In this document: one piece after another, positions 54,444 to 64,000 of the stretch
Numbering within the stretch: position 1 is the stretch's first letter
Layout of the letters: each line of letters starts with the position of its first letter
From: Stieleria marina
Lineage (GTDB): Bacteria > Planctomycetota > Planctomycetia > Pirellulales > Pirellulaceae
Reading direction: 5' to 3'
Length of the DNA stretch: 64,000 bases
Assembly: GCA_007741555.1 (NCBI GenBank)
Contig: CP036526.1
Location: 186,001 to 250,000 of the forward strand
Program-made: the position numbers and the translations under genes
The notes under the pieces: model-generated
Told to the model about the DNA's origin: nothing
Databases searched by the model: none
The model's input: the letters and a program-made list of their open reading frames with translations, nothing else

Positions 54444-56222
54444 ATGAGCTTGCGACTAAGAGTCTTCGTCAGCCTACCCCTCATCATCGCGTCGATACCT
54501 TCATCGATTCATGCACAGGAATCAATGGACAAACTGTGGGGGGATCGTGTCGTCAAACTGCGTGCAGAAAACGCTCAGCGCGGACAGTTGTTTGACGAAG
54601 GCAACTACGCCATGTTTATTCACTGGGGTCTTTATTCGCTGCTGGGAAATGAAGTCGACGGAAAGACTTATTACGGCATCGGCGAGTGGATCATGAACCC
54701 ACGCATGGCGGGCATTCCGGTCGAGAAATACAAGCAGCTTGCCGGCCAGTTCAATCCAACGAACTTTGACGCCAAAGAGATCGCACGCATCGCCAAGGAA
54801 GCGGGCATGAAATACATCGTCATCACAGCCAAACACCATGACGGTTTCGCGATGTACGATTCAAAGGCATGCGACTTCAACATCGTCGACGCGACGCCGT
54901 GGAAGAAAGACCCGATGAAGGAGCTTGCTGCCGCGTGTCGTGAAGCTGGTTTAGGTTTCGGATTCTACTACTCCCACAACCAAGACTGGACATTCCCCGG
55001 TGGCAACGGTGGTCCGACGACAGATGAAGAAGGCAATCCGGCGACGTTTGATGATTACTTTTTGAAGAAGTGCGTGCCGCAAGTTAACGAAATCACGACC
55101 GAGTATGGTCCGATTGAACTGGTCTGGTTCGACACCCCTGGCAAAATGCCCAAGGAGTACGTGCAGCAACTCGTCGACTTGGTCCATAAGAATCAGCCGC
55201 GGGCATTGGTTTCGGGCCGAGCTGGTCACGGACTTGGTGACTACCAAACGCTTGGCGACATGGAAGTGCCACGAGAGAACATCGAGGGCATGTGGGAAAG
55301 CGTTGATACAACTAACGACTCGTGGGCCTATGCTTGGTACGACGAGTATTGGAAATCGCCGAAAGAGATTCTCCATCGTTTGATCTCATGTGTCGGTCGC
55401 GGTGGAACCTACATGCTGAACATCGGCCCAAAAGGCGATGGTTCCGTACCCAAGCGAGCTGAACAAACGCTGGCCGCTGCGGGCGAGTGGATCCATCGTT
55501 ATCCGCAAGTCGTTTACAACACAGCCGCTTCACCTTGGCATCACGCACTGCCGTGGGGCGATGTGACACGGAAAGACAACACACTGTTTCTTTGCGTGTT
55601 TGATTGGCCTAAGTCCGGCAAACTGTATCTGCCGAATCTGAAAACTAAGATCGCATCCGCCAATTTGCTGTCAGGCGGTGAATCGGTACCGGTCACGTGG
55701 ACCGCTGCGGGCGACTGGGCTGTGATCAATCTTCCACCACAGGCACCGGAGAAACTGGCCTCGGTGATCCAGGTCAACCTGGAATCAGAACCAATCGTTG
55801 ACCCCGTTTGGGCACTCGACCCGGGAATGGACACCGAAGTGCTTGCGGAATTCGCAGAAGTCGAGAACGCGAAGAAAGGCCGCAAGCGATGGATGGAAAA
55901 GTTCGGCGAGTGGAAAGCAGTCGTTCACGCACACGCGTTTGAAGATGGCGGCCACGCATCTTGGGAAATCGATGTCCACCAGCCCGGCGAATACAACGTT
56001 TCACTTACTTACGCGGGCACAGGGCGGCTTGTCTGGAGTGTCGCGATCGAGGGTGGAGAGAAGATCCAGAATCAACAGAATTCGTCGCACAACTATCAAA
56101 CGTTCCCGATCGGATGGATGAACTTTTCTAAAGCCGGTCGGTACACGGTTTCGGCCAAATGCATAGACGGCGACATCGCTTCGGCAAGTCTGAAGGCAAT
56201 CCATTTCGAGCCGATGCAGTAG
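54444..56222 (+). CDS. GH29 alpha-L-fucosidase (right cluster)
   Basis: A 592-residue secreted alpha-L-fucosidase: signal to about residue 24, GH29 barrel with MFIHWGLYSLLGNE near 57-70, KHHDGFAMYDS at 130-140 and LVWFDTPG at 227-234, Asp230 being the expected nucleophile. GGTYMLNIGPKGDG is the downstream family phrase. About 455-592 is an extra beta-sandwich (ASWEIDVHQPGEYNVSLTYAG), a likely glycan-binding module. It comes right after the fucose-catabolic genes, so the released fucose would enter FucP. The nearby sulfatases suggest sulfated fucan as substrate. Confidence 0.92.
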   Translation: MSLRLRVFVSLPLIIASIPSSIHAQESMDKLWGDRVVKLRAENAQRGQLFDEGNYAMFIHWGLYSLLGNEVDGKTYYGIGEWIMNPRMAGIPVEKYKQLAGQFNPTNFDAKEIARIAKEAGMKYIVITAKHHDGFAMYDSKACDFNIVDATPWKKDPMKELAAACREAGLGFGFYYSHNQDWTFPGGNGGPTTDEEGNPATFDDYFLKKCVPQVNEITTEYGPIELVWFDTPGKMPKEYVQQLVDLVHKNQPRALVSGRAGHGLGDYQTLGDMEVPRENIEGMWESVDTTNDSWAYAWYDEYWKSPKEILHRLISCVGRGGTYMLNIGPKGDGSVPKRAEQTLAAAGEWIHRYPQVVYNTAASPWHHALPWGDVTRKDNTLFLCVFDWPKSGKLYLPNLKTKIASANLLSGGESVPVTWTAAGDWAVINLPPQAPEKLASVIQVNLESEPIVDPVWALDPGMDTEVLAEFAEVENAKKGRKRWMEKFGEWKAVVHAHAFEDGGHASWEIDVHQPGEYNVSLTYAGTGRLVWSVAIEGGEKIQNQQNSSHNYQTFPIGWMNFSKAGRYTVSAKCIDGDIASASLKAIHFEPMQ

Positions 56223-56244
56223 TTTTGCAGATGCACTTTGCTTC

Positions 56245-56267
56245 ACCCTCCCACTGCGTGGGAGGGT
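56245..56267. repeat. short perfect hairpin
   Basis: ACCCTCCCAC, a three-base loop, and GTGGGAGGGT: ten perfect pairs, 23 bases after the GH29 stop. A GC-rich segment with CGGGGAGAG and CTTTCCGGGG follows to about 56302. Without a T-run it may be an mRNA-stabilising hairpin or a third repeat family. Confidence 0.6.
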
Positions 56268-56415
56268 CGGACGCGGTAGCGGCCGGGGAGAGCCCTTTCC
56301 GGGGCCTGAGAGCCCGACTCTTCCAAAGAGAGAGTGAAGACAACTGGTCAAATTCAAAAACCGTGAAGTCAACCACCATGCGAAACGCATTAGTGCAGAT
56401 GAGCAATTGAAACCG

Positions 56416-57894
56416 ATGACCATAAAACTTGTCGTGGGCACCGTGTTGCTTGCCGTAGGTGCCTGTGCGGGCTTCGCCCAAGCGGAAACCATCGATGGCA
56501 GTCGCCCGAATATCGTCCTGGTCATGACCGATGATCAGGGGATGGGCGATCTTTCCTGCATGGGAAATGAAGTTGTCAAAACGCCGCACATCGATCACTT
56601 CTACAAACAGTCGACGCGGTTTACCGATTTCCAGGTCAGCCCAACCTGCGCGCCGACTCGTGCCGCGATCATGAGTGGCCGCGCGCCGTTTAAGAATGGT
56701 GTGACGCACACGATTATGCAGCGCGAACGGATGGCGCCCAGTACGTTCACGATGCCACAGGCGTTGCAGTCTGCCGGCTACAAGACTGGGATTTTCGGCA
56801 AGTGGCACCTTGGTGACGAGGACGCGTATCTGCCCGGAAGCCGTGGTTTTGACGAAGTCTTGATTCACGGTTCCGGTGGAATTGGACAGGTCCCGCTTGG
56901 CGATTTCCCTACCAACAAGGAGAACCTCTATTTCGACAACGTGCTATTGCACAACGACACGATCGTGCAGACCAAAGGTTTTTGTACCGACCTGTTTTTT
57001 CACTCTGGCCTGGCGTGGATCAAGAAGCAGCATCAATCCGGCAATCCCTACTTTGCGTACATCTCGCTGAATGCACCACACGCGCCGCTGGTCGCCGCGG
57101 AAAAGTACACGCGGCGGTTCACGGAACTCGGTTACGACAACGGGACGGCGGGTCGCTATGGCATGATCGAAAACATCGACGACAATTTTGGACGCTTGAT
57201 GGAAAAGCTCGACGAGTGGAAGGCGCTCAATAACACGCTTGTGATTTTCATGACCGACAACGGCGCGACGCATTTGAGTGGCAAGCTAAATGGCAAGAGG
57301 GTGAGGCACTTCAACTTCAATATGAAGGGAGGCAAGAATTCGCCCAACGAAGGCGGTTCGCATGTTCCGGCATTCTGGTACTGGAAAGGCGTGCTGGGCG
57401 AAGGCGTTGATATCGATGCGTTGACGGCACACATCGATCTGTATCCGACGTTTTGTGATTTGGCAGGCGCAAAACTGCCCGACAACGTGCAGGAGTTTGA
57501 CGGTCGATCAATGGTGCCGTTGCTGAAAAATCCGAAAGCAGCGTGGGCCAATCGAGAATTATTCTTCCATTGCGGTCGTTGGCCGATAGGGAAAAGAGAC
57601 GAGTTTAAGTTTCATAAGTGTGCAGTGCGGACCGATCGCTGGCGTTTCGTCAACAACACACAGCTCTACGATATCTCCGCCGACCCGAATGAAACGACAG
57701 ATGTGGCGGAATCGCACCCTGAAGTGATCTCGCAATTGCGCACATCGTACGATCAATGGTGGTCGTCTTTGCCTCCACTGATGGTCAACGAAGATCTCCC
57801 TCGGGTTGCCCCGGCCGACCAACCGTTGGCGATTCGGTACTACAAACAATTGGAAGCGAAAGGCATCCCCGATTGGGTGCCCGATGACATTTGA
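56416..57894 (+). CDS. secreted S1-type sulfatase
   Basis: A 492-residue sulfatase from ATG 56416; a TTG three codons earlier is also possible. Signal peptide KLVVGTVLLAVGACAGFAQA; Asp-Asp at 39-40; formylglycine motif CAPTRAAIMSG from Cys78, with Ala after Cys and Ser-Gly in place of Thr-Gly. [18 protein letters not shown] and GGKNSPNEGGSHVP follow. The N-terminal organisation, with TDFQVSPTCAPTR, is close to that of the next sulfatase (58069-59883), but it lacks the long C-terminal extension. Confidence 0.9.
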   Translation: MTIKLVVGTVLLAVGACAGFAQAETIDGSRPNIVLVMTDDQGMGDLSCMGNEVVKTPHIDHFYKQSTRFTDFQVSPTCAPTRAAIMSGRAPFKNGVTHTIMQRERMAPSTFTMPQALQSAGYKTGIFGKWHLGDEDAYLPGSRGFDEVLIHGSGGIGQVPLGDFPTNKENLYFDNVLLHNDTIVQTKGFCTDLFFHSGLAWIKKQHQSGNPYFAYISLNAPHAPLVAAEKYTRRFTELGYDNGTAGRYGMIENIDDNFGRLMEKLDEWKALNNTLVIFMTDNGATHLSGKLNGKRVRHFNFNMKGGKNSPNEGGSHVPAFWYWKGVLGEGVDIDALTAHIDLYPTFCDLAGAKLPDNVQEFDGRSMVPLLKNPKAAWANRELFFHCGRWPIGKRDEFKFHKCAVRTDRWRFVNNTQLYDISADPNETTDVAESHPEVISQLRTSYDQWWSSLPPLMVNEDLPRVAPADQPLAIRYYKQLEAKGIPDWVPDDI

Positions 57895-57915
57895 CTCCGT
57901 GTTCATTACTAGACT

Positions 57916-57998
57916 GAGCCGACGGCGTGAGCCGCGAGTGACCGAACACCGCCGGTACGACAACCAACGACGCCACCCACGGCTCGCGCCGTCGGCTC
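57916..57998. repeat. REP-like hairpin, variant copy
   Basis: Arms 57916-57939 and 57975-57998 repeat the RAYT-flanking hairpin with shared changes (GTGAGCCGCGAGT on the left, ACCCACGGCTCGC on the right), keeping most pairs. The 35-base centre keeps the ACACC and ACCAACGACG words. It lies between two sulfatase genes 6 kb from the RAYT. Confidence 0.85.
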
Positions 57999-58068
57999 AC
58001 GAAGTTTGCTGCACATCCAAGCACGACACTACTCAACCAAAGAATCTGCATTGCCCCTAAGGCTTATC

Positions 58069-59883
58069 ATGCATCTAGAAAGTATCACTCAAATTTTGTT
58101 CATCGCAGCGGTCATTGTGCCGTCTGTCCATGCAGATGAAGCAAAACGACCGAACGTTGTGGTTGTCATTACCGACGATCAGGGCTACGGCGATCTGGCC
58201 TTTACTGGCAACCCCGCCATCAAGACGCCCAACATCGACAAGTTGGCCACGCAAGGAACGCTGCTGAACAACTTTCACGTCGACCCCACCTGCGCGCCGA
58301 CTCGATCCGCGTTGATGAGTGGACGCTACTCCGATCGCGTCGGCGTTTGGCACACCGTTCAAGGACGCAGCATGTTGCGTCGCCGCGAAACTACGATGGC
58401 GAACGTCTTTGGCGCTAACGGCTACGCCACAGGGCTGTTTGGCAAATGGCACCTCGGTGACTGCTATCCCTATCGCCCCGAAGATCGCGGATTTCAGCAC
58501 TGCGTTTACCATGAGGCCGGAGGCGTTGGGCAGGCACCCGACTATTGGGGCAACGACTATTTCGATGACACCTACATTGTCAACGGAAAGCACCAACAAT
58601 TCGAAGGTTTCTGTACTGACGTTTGGTTCGACGAGGGGATGAAGTTTATCGAGGCCAACAAAGACAAGCCTTTCTTCGCCTACATCTCCACCAACGCGCC
58701 TCACAGTCCGTATTTCTGCCCCGAGAAATACACGCAGCCGTACGAAGGCAACCCGCAAGTTTCGATCACCGAATTCTATGGCATGATCACCAACATCGAC
58801 GACAACATGGCCAAGCTCATGAAGCTGCTTGATGACCAAGGCATCGCCGATAATACAATTCTGGTTTTCATGACCGACAACGGAACCGCCGGCGGCATTA
58901 AAAACGGGCGTGGTTTCGATGGTGGCATGCGTGGCATGAAGAACTCTGAATACGAAGGTGGTCATCGCGTCCCGTTTATCATTCGTTGGCCCAACGGCAA
59001 GATCGAAGCGGGTAAATCCGTCGAGCGTTTGACCGCGCACATCGACATCCTGCCGACCTTTATCGAACTATGCGACCTCGAAGCACCTGAGATCGAGTTC
59101 GACGGCCGCAGCATTGCCGACTTGCTGCACACCGATGGCAAAGACTGGACCTCGCGTGCGTTGATCGTTGAATCGCAGCGCGTCGTGGATCCGATCAAAT
59201 GGCGGAAGAGCGCCGTGATGAATGACCGCTGGCGATTGGTCAATGGCGAAGAACTTTATGACTTGAAGGCCGACCCCAAGCAGGCCACGGACCTGGCCGC
59301 ATCGCATCCTGACGAACTGAAGCTTCTGCGTGCTGAATACGATCGGTTTTGGACTGACGTTTCCGCCGAGCATGACCTCACCAGCTACATGGTGATTGGA
59401 TCGGACCATTCGCCCATCGTGTCGCTGTCGTCGCATGACTGGCTGATCGACAAGCTTCCACCATGGAGTCAGGCCCACATCAAGCAAGGAGCGGTCGCAG
59501 AAGAATCGTTCTGGGCGATCGAAGTCGAACGTGACGGCGACTATGAAGTCTCGCTGCGACGTTGGCCCGTGGAAGCCGACAAGGGCATCAACGACGGCAC
59601 TTACGGCAAAGCGTTCAATTACAAGCAAGCGCGTCTGCGGATTGGCGACGTCGACGAAACGATCGACATTCCCGAAGGTGCTAAGGAAGTCACGTTTAAA
59701 GTGAATTTAGAAAAGGGGATCACCAAACTCGCACCGGTTTTCATCGGCCCCGATCTAACGGCCACGCCGTACTACGCCTACGTGACGCACCAACCCAAAG
59801 CCGACTGGCAAACGCCACAAGGCATGGGCATTCCCGTCTACGACCCGTCGTATGGACGCGTCCCGCCACAGGTGAAAAAGTAA
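58069..59883 (+). CDS. secreted sulfatase, 604-residue type
   Basis: Started at 58069, with TAAGG seven bases upstream and a signal peptide ([22 protein letters not shown]); 21 upstream in-frame codons are ignored. Asp-Asp at 36-37; formylglycine motif [11 protein letters not shown] from Cys75. [29 protein letters not shown] and [14 protein letters not shown] follow. The 170-residue beta-rich tail ([29 protein letters not shown]) is shared with the equally long paralogue at 6080-7894. Sulfatase of unknown positional specificity in the sulfated-fucan locus. Confidence 0.92.
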   Translation: MHLESITQILFIAAVIVPSVHADEAKRPNVVVVITDDQGYGDLAFTGNPAIKTPNIDKLATQGTLLNNFHVDPTCAPTRSALMSGRYSDRVGVWHTVQGRSMLRRRETTMANVFGANGYATGLFGKWHLGDCYPYRPEDRGFQHCVYHEAGGVGQAPDYWGNDYFDDTYIVNGKHQQFEGFCTDVWFDEGMKFIEANKDKPFFAYISTNAPHSPYFCPEKYTQPYEGNPQVSITEFYGMITNIDDNMAKLMKLLDDQGIADNTILVFMTDNGTAGGIKNGRGFDGGMRGMKNSEYEGGHRVPFIIRWPNGKIEAGKSVERLTAHIDILPTFIELCDLEAPEIEFDGRSIADLLHTDGKDWTSRALIVESQRVVDPIKWRKSAVMNDRWRLVNGEELYDLKADPKQATDLAASHPDELKLLRAEYDRFWTDVSAEHDLTSYMVIGSDHSPIVSLSSHDWLIDKLPPWSQAHIKQGAVAEESFWAIEVERDGDYEVSLRRWPVEADKGINDGTYGKAFNYKQARLRIGDVDETIDIPEGAKEVTFKVNLEKGITKLAPVFIGPDLTATPYYAYVTHQPKADWQTPQGMGIPVYDPSYGRVPPQVKK

Positions 59884-59926
59884 ACGCGAGACGTCACATG
59901 TGTTTTGAGACAATACCCTGATCGTC

Positions 59927-59996
59927 GTAGTGGGATTCGCCAGAATTCCTGACGCGGGCGAATCCGAACCAAGGGATTTCGGGCGAAATCCACTAC
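59927..59996. repeat. palindromic intergenic repeat, family 2
   Basis: GTAGTGGGATTCGCCAGAAT at the left and GGGCGAAATCCACTAC at the right pair over most of their length; the centre holds a second GGGCGAATCC. It is related to 43808-43890. The rest of the 59884-60262 gap shows no gene, only the leader of the beta-helix gene. Confidence 0.65.
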
Positions 59997-60262
59997 GGCA
60001 CGTTAATCGACCCGCGGGCTCGACACCTACACACTTCAAGAATAGAAACCATCGACGCAACGCATCGACCTAAAACTCTGGACACTCGTCATTACCATCG
60101 AGCCCACTTGGGAATCGTTAGCCGAACACTATCAAGTGCCAGATTGGTTAAGCGATCCAGCTTTTGGGCGAGAGGGGAGCCAGACCGTAGAACGGGGACT
60201 TATCTCCAGTTCGTTCCTTTGCATTCCCAAACAACTTTTAAACACTAGTGAACGAGCACCGA

Positions 60263-62425
60263 ATGAGATACTTGCAAATTTTGACTTTGGTCCTGCTGAC
60301 CGGATCGTACTGCCAGGGCGCGGATACGGAAGCGAACTTCTATGTTTCCCCCACTGGATCTGACGATTGGTCCGGGGCCCTTGATGTGCCTAATGCCGCA
60401 GCCAATGACGGTCCATTCGCGACGTTGGCGCGAGCGCGTGACGCGGTCCGAGATCTGAAGCAGACGGAGAAAAACGACATCGTTGTTCTGGTTCGCGAGG
60501 GCACCTACTCATTGAAACAGACCGTGGTCTTTGGAATCGAAGACTCGGGACCAGATGGTTCGACGATTACCTACGCTGCGTACCCCGACGAAACGCCTGT
60601 CTTCAGCTCGGGCAAGGCCATCGACGGATGGACGAAAGTCACTGCTGCTCTGCCGGGCTTGCCCGACGTCGCCGATGGGAACCTGTTGATGGCCGACGCC
60701 TCAGATCGGTTCTTGACGCTTTACGACAAGGAAGGGTTGCTACAGCGAGCACGCTCGAAGGGCTTTATTCCGCTCGGTGGTGGCAGTCGCAATCAGCTGC
60801 ATTTTCCTAAGGGCCGATTGAAGAATTGGCCGAACGTGGAAGATGTGGAGATCGTTGTCCGGCCGCATCACGCCTGGATCTCCAATGTGCTGCCGTTGGT
60901 ATCTGTTGACGAAAAAAAGCAACTGGCCAAGACGTCGATCGATGCAACCTACGCGATGAACAAGCTCCATTTTCTGCCGACCGTTAAATCCTGTTGGGTA
61001 GAAAACGCGTTGGAGGAACTCGACGAACCAGGTGAGTGGGTTCTCAATACAAAGGAAAGCAAGGTCTACCTCTGGCCGCGAAACAATTCGACCGTCGTCG
61101 CTCCCCAGTTGACGGAGCTGATTCGCATCGAAGGCGAGATCGATAAGGAAGGTCCGAAGGACACGCCGGCACGGAACCTACGCTTTCGTGGTTTGACATT
61201 TATGCATGGCGAGCGATATCAGTTGACTGCTGACGACGCTGGACTGCAGCACGACTGGGACATGCATGACAAGGCCAATACATTGGTTCGTCTTCGCGGC
61301 ACCGAGAACTGTGTGATTGAGCAGTGTCATTTTGCCCATAGCGGCAGTGGTGCGATCCGTGTGGATCTACACGGTCAGAAGAATGAAATCTCCGGTAACC
61401 ATATTGAAAACATGGGAGGTGCAGGCATCCTGCTGTGTGGCTACGGCCCAGGAACGAAGGATGTAAATCATCACAATCTGGTCTTCAACAACCACATTCA
61501 TCACATGGGGCGAATCTACCTGCACTCGCCTGGAATTCTTGTCTGGCAGAGCGGCGAGAATCGCGTGGCGAACAATCTGATCCACCACATGCCGTACTGT
61601 GGAATGATCGTCTCCGGTTTCATGAGCCACTTTTTCGACAAAAGCGGGCGGGAGCTTTGCAGAACAATACGGAAGCATGAAGTCGGCGACTTGCCTAGAA
61701 ATCCGCAACCGGACGATGTTAAGCCTTTCCTTCACTCGCATGACAACCTGATTGAGTACAACGAGATTCATCATGTGATGGAAACAATGGGCGACGGTAA
61801 CGGTATCTACATTCGCGGCGCGGGTGCGGGTAATGTGATCCGTCGCAATTACATCCATCACTTGGTCACGCCGATGCTGATGCAAGCGGCGATTCGGACC
61901 GACGGCGGTCAACGAGATACGCTGATCGCAGAGAACTTGATTTACAAGTGCATGGCACAAGGGATCATTTTAAAGCTGAATAATCGCGCGGAAAACAATA
62001 TCGTTGCAGACGTACTTGCCCCGCCACGCGGCTACTACATGTCGTTGCGGGAGGGACCGTTAACGGGTGCCGCTATCAAACGAAACATTTTCTACTCCGT
62101 TAACAAAGAAACTGTATTCATCGATGAACTGGCGGCCGGGAACAAGAAGAAGACTGAGGATAGCCGCGGGCGTGAACTAGCGAGATCGATCGACGCCGAC
62201 ACGAATTACAACATCTACTTCTGCGCTGTGGATCCCAGCCTGGGCGAAACGATGCTGCAGAAACAGCAAAGCGAGGGCGTTGATGCAAACAGTCAGGCAG
62301 CCGATCCGCAGTTCGTTGATCCTGAAAATGGTGACTTCCGATTTAAGCCAGACTCGCCCGCACTGAAGATGGGCATCGTTCCCATCGATCTTTCCAAAGT
62401 CGGATTGCGTACTGCGAAACCGTGA
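60263..62425 (+). CDS. secreted right-handed beta-helix glycosidase, GH141-like
   Basis: A 720-residue protein from ATG 60263 with signal peptide RYLQILTLVLLTGSYCQG. FYVSPTGSDDWSG at 26-38, FATLARARDAVRDLK and YAAYPDETPVFSSGKAIDGW form the usual start of GH141-type enzymes. Parallel-helix turns follow: NCVIEQCHFAHSGSGAIRVD, KNEISGNHIENMGGAGILL, ENRVANNLIHHMPYCGMIVS, and NLIEYNEIHHVMETMGDGNG. Known GH141 members include alpha-L-fucosidase activity, which fits the operon; family assignment here is by pattern. It would act outside the cytoplasm with GH29 and the sulfatases. Confidence 0.75.
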   Translation: MRYLQILTLVLLTGSYCQGADTEANFYVSPTGSDDWSGALDVPNAAANDGPFATLARARDAVRDLKQTEKNDIVVLVREGTYSLKQTVVFGIEDSGPDGSTITYAAYPDETPVFSSGKAIDGWTKVTAALPGLPDVADGNLLMADASDRFLTLYDKEGLLQRARSKGFIPLGGGSRNQLHFPKGRLKNWPNVEDVEIVVRPHHAWISNVLPLVSVDEKKQLAKTSIDATYAMNKLHFLPTVKSCWVENALEELDEPGEWVLNTKESKVYLWPRNNSTVVAPQLTELIRIEGEIDKEGPKDTPARNLRFRGLTFMHGERYQLTADDAGLQHDWDMHDKANTLVRLRGTENCVIEQCHFAHSGSGAIRVDLHGQKNEISGNHIENMGGAGILLCGYGPGTKDVNHHNLVFNNHIHHMGRIYLHSPGILVWQSGENRVANNLIHHMPYCGMIVSGFMSHFFDKSGRELCRTIRKHEVGDLPRNPQPDDVKPFLHSHDNLIEYNEIHHVMETMGDGNGIYIRGAGAGNVIRRNYIHHLVTPMLMQAAIRTDGGQRDTLIAENLIYKCMAQGIILKLNNRAENNIVADVLAPPRGYYMSLREGPLTGAAIKRNIFYSVNKETVFIDELAAGNKKKTEDSRGRELARSIDADTNYNIYFCAVDPSLGETMLQKQQSEGVDANSQAADPQFVDPENGDFRFKPDSPALKMGIVPIDLSKVGLRTAKP

Positions 62426-62588
62426 ATCCGGGCGTTTCATTGAAGGTGACTATAGTTGGCAACTACGGTCCGACTATGGTCGATAAGATGAGATTGACAC
62501 GAACGTAGAAATTACAACCAAGCCATTCCTGCTCTGCTGCGAGCAATGTGGTACGAAGCGGTTGTCGCGTTTTCTATCCAACTAGACC

Positions 62589-64000
62589 ATGGAATCTGGC
62601 CCTCCCATGCAGACTGCATCTCATTCGTTCAAGCGTCCCGAAGCCGATCTTTCGATGTTGGAACTGCTCGCGGTCGAGTATCCCAACGTGGACGCCGCGA
62701 TCGCCGAATCCGCACGACTTGCAGCAGTCCGAACACTGCCAAAGGGGGTCGTGCATGTCATCAGCGACATCCACGGCGAAGACAAGAAGCTCCAACATGT
62801 GATCAATAACGCATCGGGAACTTTGCGACCGCTGGTTGAAGAGTTGTTCGCTGAAACGATGGACGCGGAGGAGAGGTTGGAGTTTCTAAAGCTGACGTTC
62901 TATCCAGCCGAAGTGACCGAGCGCGTTGGTAATACACTGACACCGCCTGACGAAATTCGAGCGTACGCGTTACGGATGCTCGGGCCACAGCTGGAACTGC
63001 TTCGTTACCTTGTTTCCAACTTCAGTCTGCGGCTTGCGACCAACGTCTTCCCTGCCGAGTACCGCGAACTATTGCTAGAGATCATGCACGCGCCGTCCAC
63101 CGAGCGCGGTCCCGAATTCGTCGGAGCGATGCTTGACGAACTTGTGCGGCATGATCGCGCATTGCACTTGATCCATTTGCTCGGGCGTTTGATTCGCAAC
63201 CTTGCGGTCGATGAATTGATTATCGCGGGAGATTTGTGGGATCGAGGGCCACGTGGTGATCGCGTGATGGATTACCTGCACCGTCAACCCAACGTCGAAT
63301 TCGTCTGGGGAAATCACGACGTCCTGTGGATGGGCGCGTCGTTGGGACATGAAGCGCTGATCTGCACCGTTCTGCGAGTCTCGTTGCGGTATCGTCGTTT
63401 GGGTCAATTGGACGAAGGCTACAGTGTTCCTTTGACGCCGCTGGAGCATCTTGCTAGAACCGTCTACGCCGATGATCCGGCGGAGCACTTCATGCCCAAG
63501 GGCGAAGGCATGCGGCCAATGGAGGTGGTCGCAAGAATGCAAAAAGCTGCCGCCGTGATGCAGTTCAAGCTGGAAGGACAAATGATCGAGCGGAATCCGC
63601 ATTGGAATTTGGACCACCGACGTTTGTTGCACCAAATCAATCACGAAGCAGGGACCATCGACATTGATGGTGCAACCTACGCCCTCCGCGACACCTGTTT
63701 TCCGACCATCGACCCGGAGAATCCTTACGAGCTTAGCGTCGAAGAAGCGAAGTGTTTGTCGAATTTAAAACACTCGTTTTTGAACAGCCAAAAGCTGCGT
63801 GAGCAAATGCGATTCATGGTCGGGCATGGTTCGATGTATCTCAAGCGAGACGAATGCCTGATCTTTCACGGCTGTGTGCCCGTGGATGCCGATGGCAACT
63901 TCCTGTCGTTTGAAATCGACGGAAAATCGTTTGCGGGACGTGCACTGTTCGAGGAGATTGAAAAAGTTGTCCGGCGCGGCGTCGTCGAATCCCAACAAGC
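62589..64000 (+). CDS. fbp: class 3 fructose-1,6-bisphosphatase, partial
   Basis: Reading frame open from ATG 62589 through the window end (470 codons so far; the family has about 640-670). It is a metallophosphatase-type FBPase: VISDIHGED with Asp60 and His62, GDLWDRGPR at 214-222, WGNHDVLWMGA at 240-250, and FHGCVPV further on. The enzyme removes the 1-phosphate of fructose 1,6-bisphosphate in gluconeogenesis. Fucose breakdown delivers dihydroxyacetone phosphate, so its place after the fucan genes makes metabolic sense, though it may also be an independent gene 163 bases downstream of the beta-helix enzyme. Confidence 0.9.
   Translation, partial: MESGPPMQTASHSFKRPEADLSMLELLAVEYPNVDAAIAESARLAAVRTLPKGVVHVISDIHGEDKKLQHVINNASGTLRPLVEELFAETMDAEERLEFLKLTFYPAEVTERVGNTLTPPDEIRAYALRMLGPQLELLRYLVSNFSLRLATNVFPAEYRELLLEIMHAPSTERGPEFVGAMLDELVRHDRALHLIHLLGRLIRNLAVDELIIAGDLWDRGPRGDRVMDYLHRQPNVEFVWGNHDVLWMGASLGHEALICTVLRVSLRYRRLGQLDEGYSVPLTPLEHLARTVYADDPAEHFMPKGEGMRPMEVVARMQKAAAVMQFKLEGQMIERNPHWNLDHRRLLHQINHEAGTIDIDGATYALRDTCFPTIDPENPYELSVEEAKCLSNLKHSFLNSQKLREQMRFMVGHGSMYLKRDECLIFHGCVPVDADGNFLSFEIDGKSFAGRALFEEIEKVVRRGVVESQQ

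Noticed and set aside
54444-56222. Idea that the two GH29 genes are recent duplicates
   Set aside because: Their cores differ greatly (LWVDD against LVWFD, different C-terminal modules and length), so they are distant members.
1-64000. CRISPR array, tRNA or rRNA genes, prophage or defence island
   Set aside because: No regularly spaced repeats with unique spacers, no cloverleaf or rRNA signature, and no phage structural or nuclease clusters were seen on either strand.

Overview
The window looks like chromosomal DNA of a marine planctomycete of the Rhodopirellula/Blastopirellula type. The signs are many secreted formylglycine-type sulfatases, a surface protein with an LEPR-like N-terminus plus DUF4347 and delta-60 repeats, PVC-type multiheme cytochromes, ThuA-fused propellers, a membrane protein opening with NPYESP, and no SusC/SusD pair next to the polysaccharide enzymes. 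The species call is inference from gene content.

Layout. (1) 1-16.5 kb: after a small DUF1328 gene with a sigma-54-like promoter comes a minus-strand saccharide cluster. In transcription order it holds a split AraC regulator, a frameshifted EF-hand esterase, a five-bladed-propeller hydrolase, a GH29 alpha-L-fucosidase, a DUF4347/CBM60-like surface protein, three sulfatases and a Tat-exported Gfo/Idh/MocA oxidoreductase. (2) 16.5-20.6 kb: an unstable patch with a truncated dehydrogenase, a decayed IS110 element, two small genes separated by attC-like palindromes, and an inactivated IS3 element. (3) 20.7-25 kb: PL10-type pectate lyase, DUF1593 protein, pyruvyltransferase-like protein and a VOC protein. 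(4) 25.4-33 kb: a sigma-54-driven Hsp20 pair (first copy interrupted by a stop), AMP nucleosidase, a tandem esterase, a bicupin protein and a sulfatase pseudogene with a VHL-like tail. (5) 33-45.4 kb: hexaheme cytochrome, propeller-ThuA protein, S9 peptidase and three sulfatases on the plus strand. (6) 46.6-64 kb: a XylR-type regulator divergent from a fucose operon: fucP, fucI, a REP-associated tyrosine transposase (RAYT) between two hairpins, fucA, a RhaB/FucK-type kinase, GH29 fucosidase, two sulfatases, a GH141-like beta-helix enzyme and class 3 fructose-1,6-bisphosphatase.

How it works together. The right-hand locus reads as a complete sulfated-fucan pathway. Sulfatases and GH29/GH141-like enzymes release L-fucose outside the cytoplasm, FucP imports it, FucI, the kinase and FucA turn it into dihydroxyacetone phosphate and L-lactaldehyde, and Fbp supports gluconeogenesis from the triose phosphate. 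The left cluster has the same logic (fucosidase plus sulfatases), including a 604-residue sulfatase equal in length to one on the right, but its regulator and esterase are both broken by small indels. It may be decaying or phase-variable.

Most notable: a RAYT with matching hairpins inserted between fucI and fucA, with related hairpins recurring downstream; an AraC gene split exactly at a three-unit 5-bp repeat; attC-like cassette structures; and a near-perfect sigma-54 promoter before small heat-shock genes.
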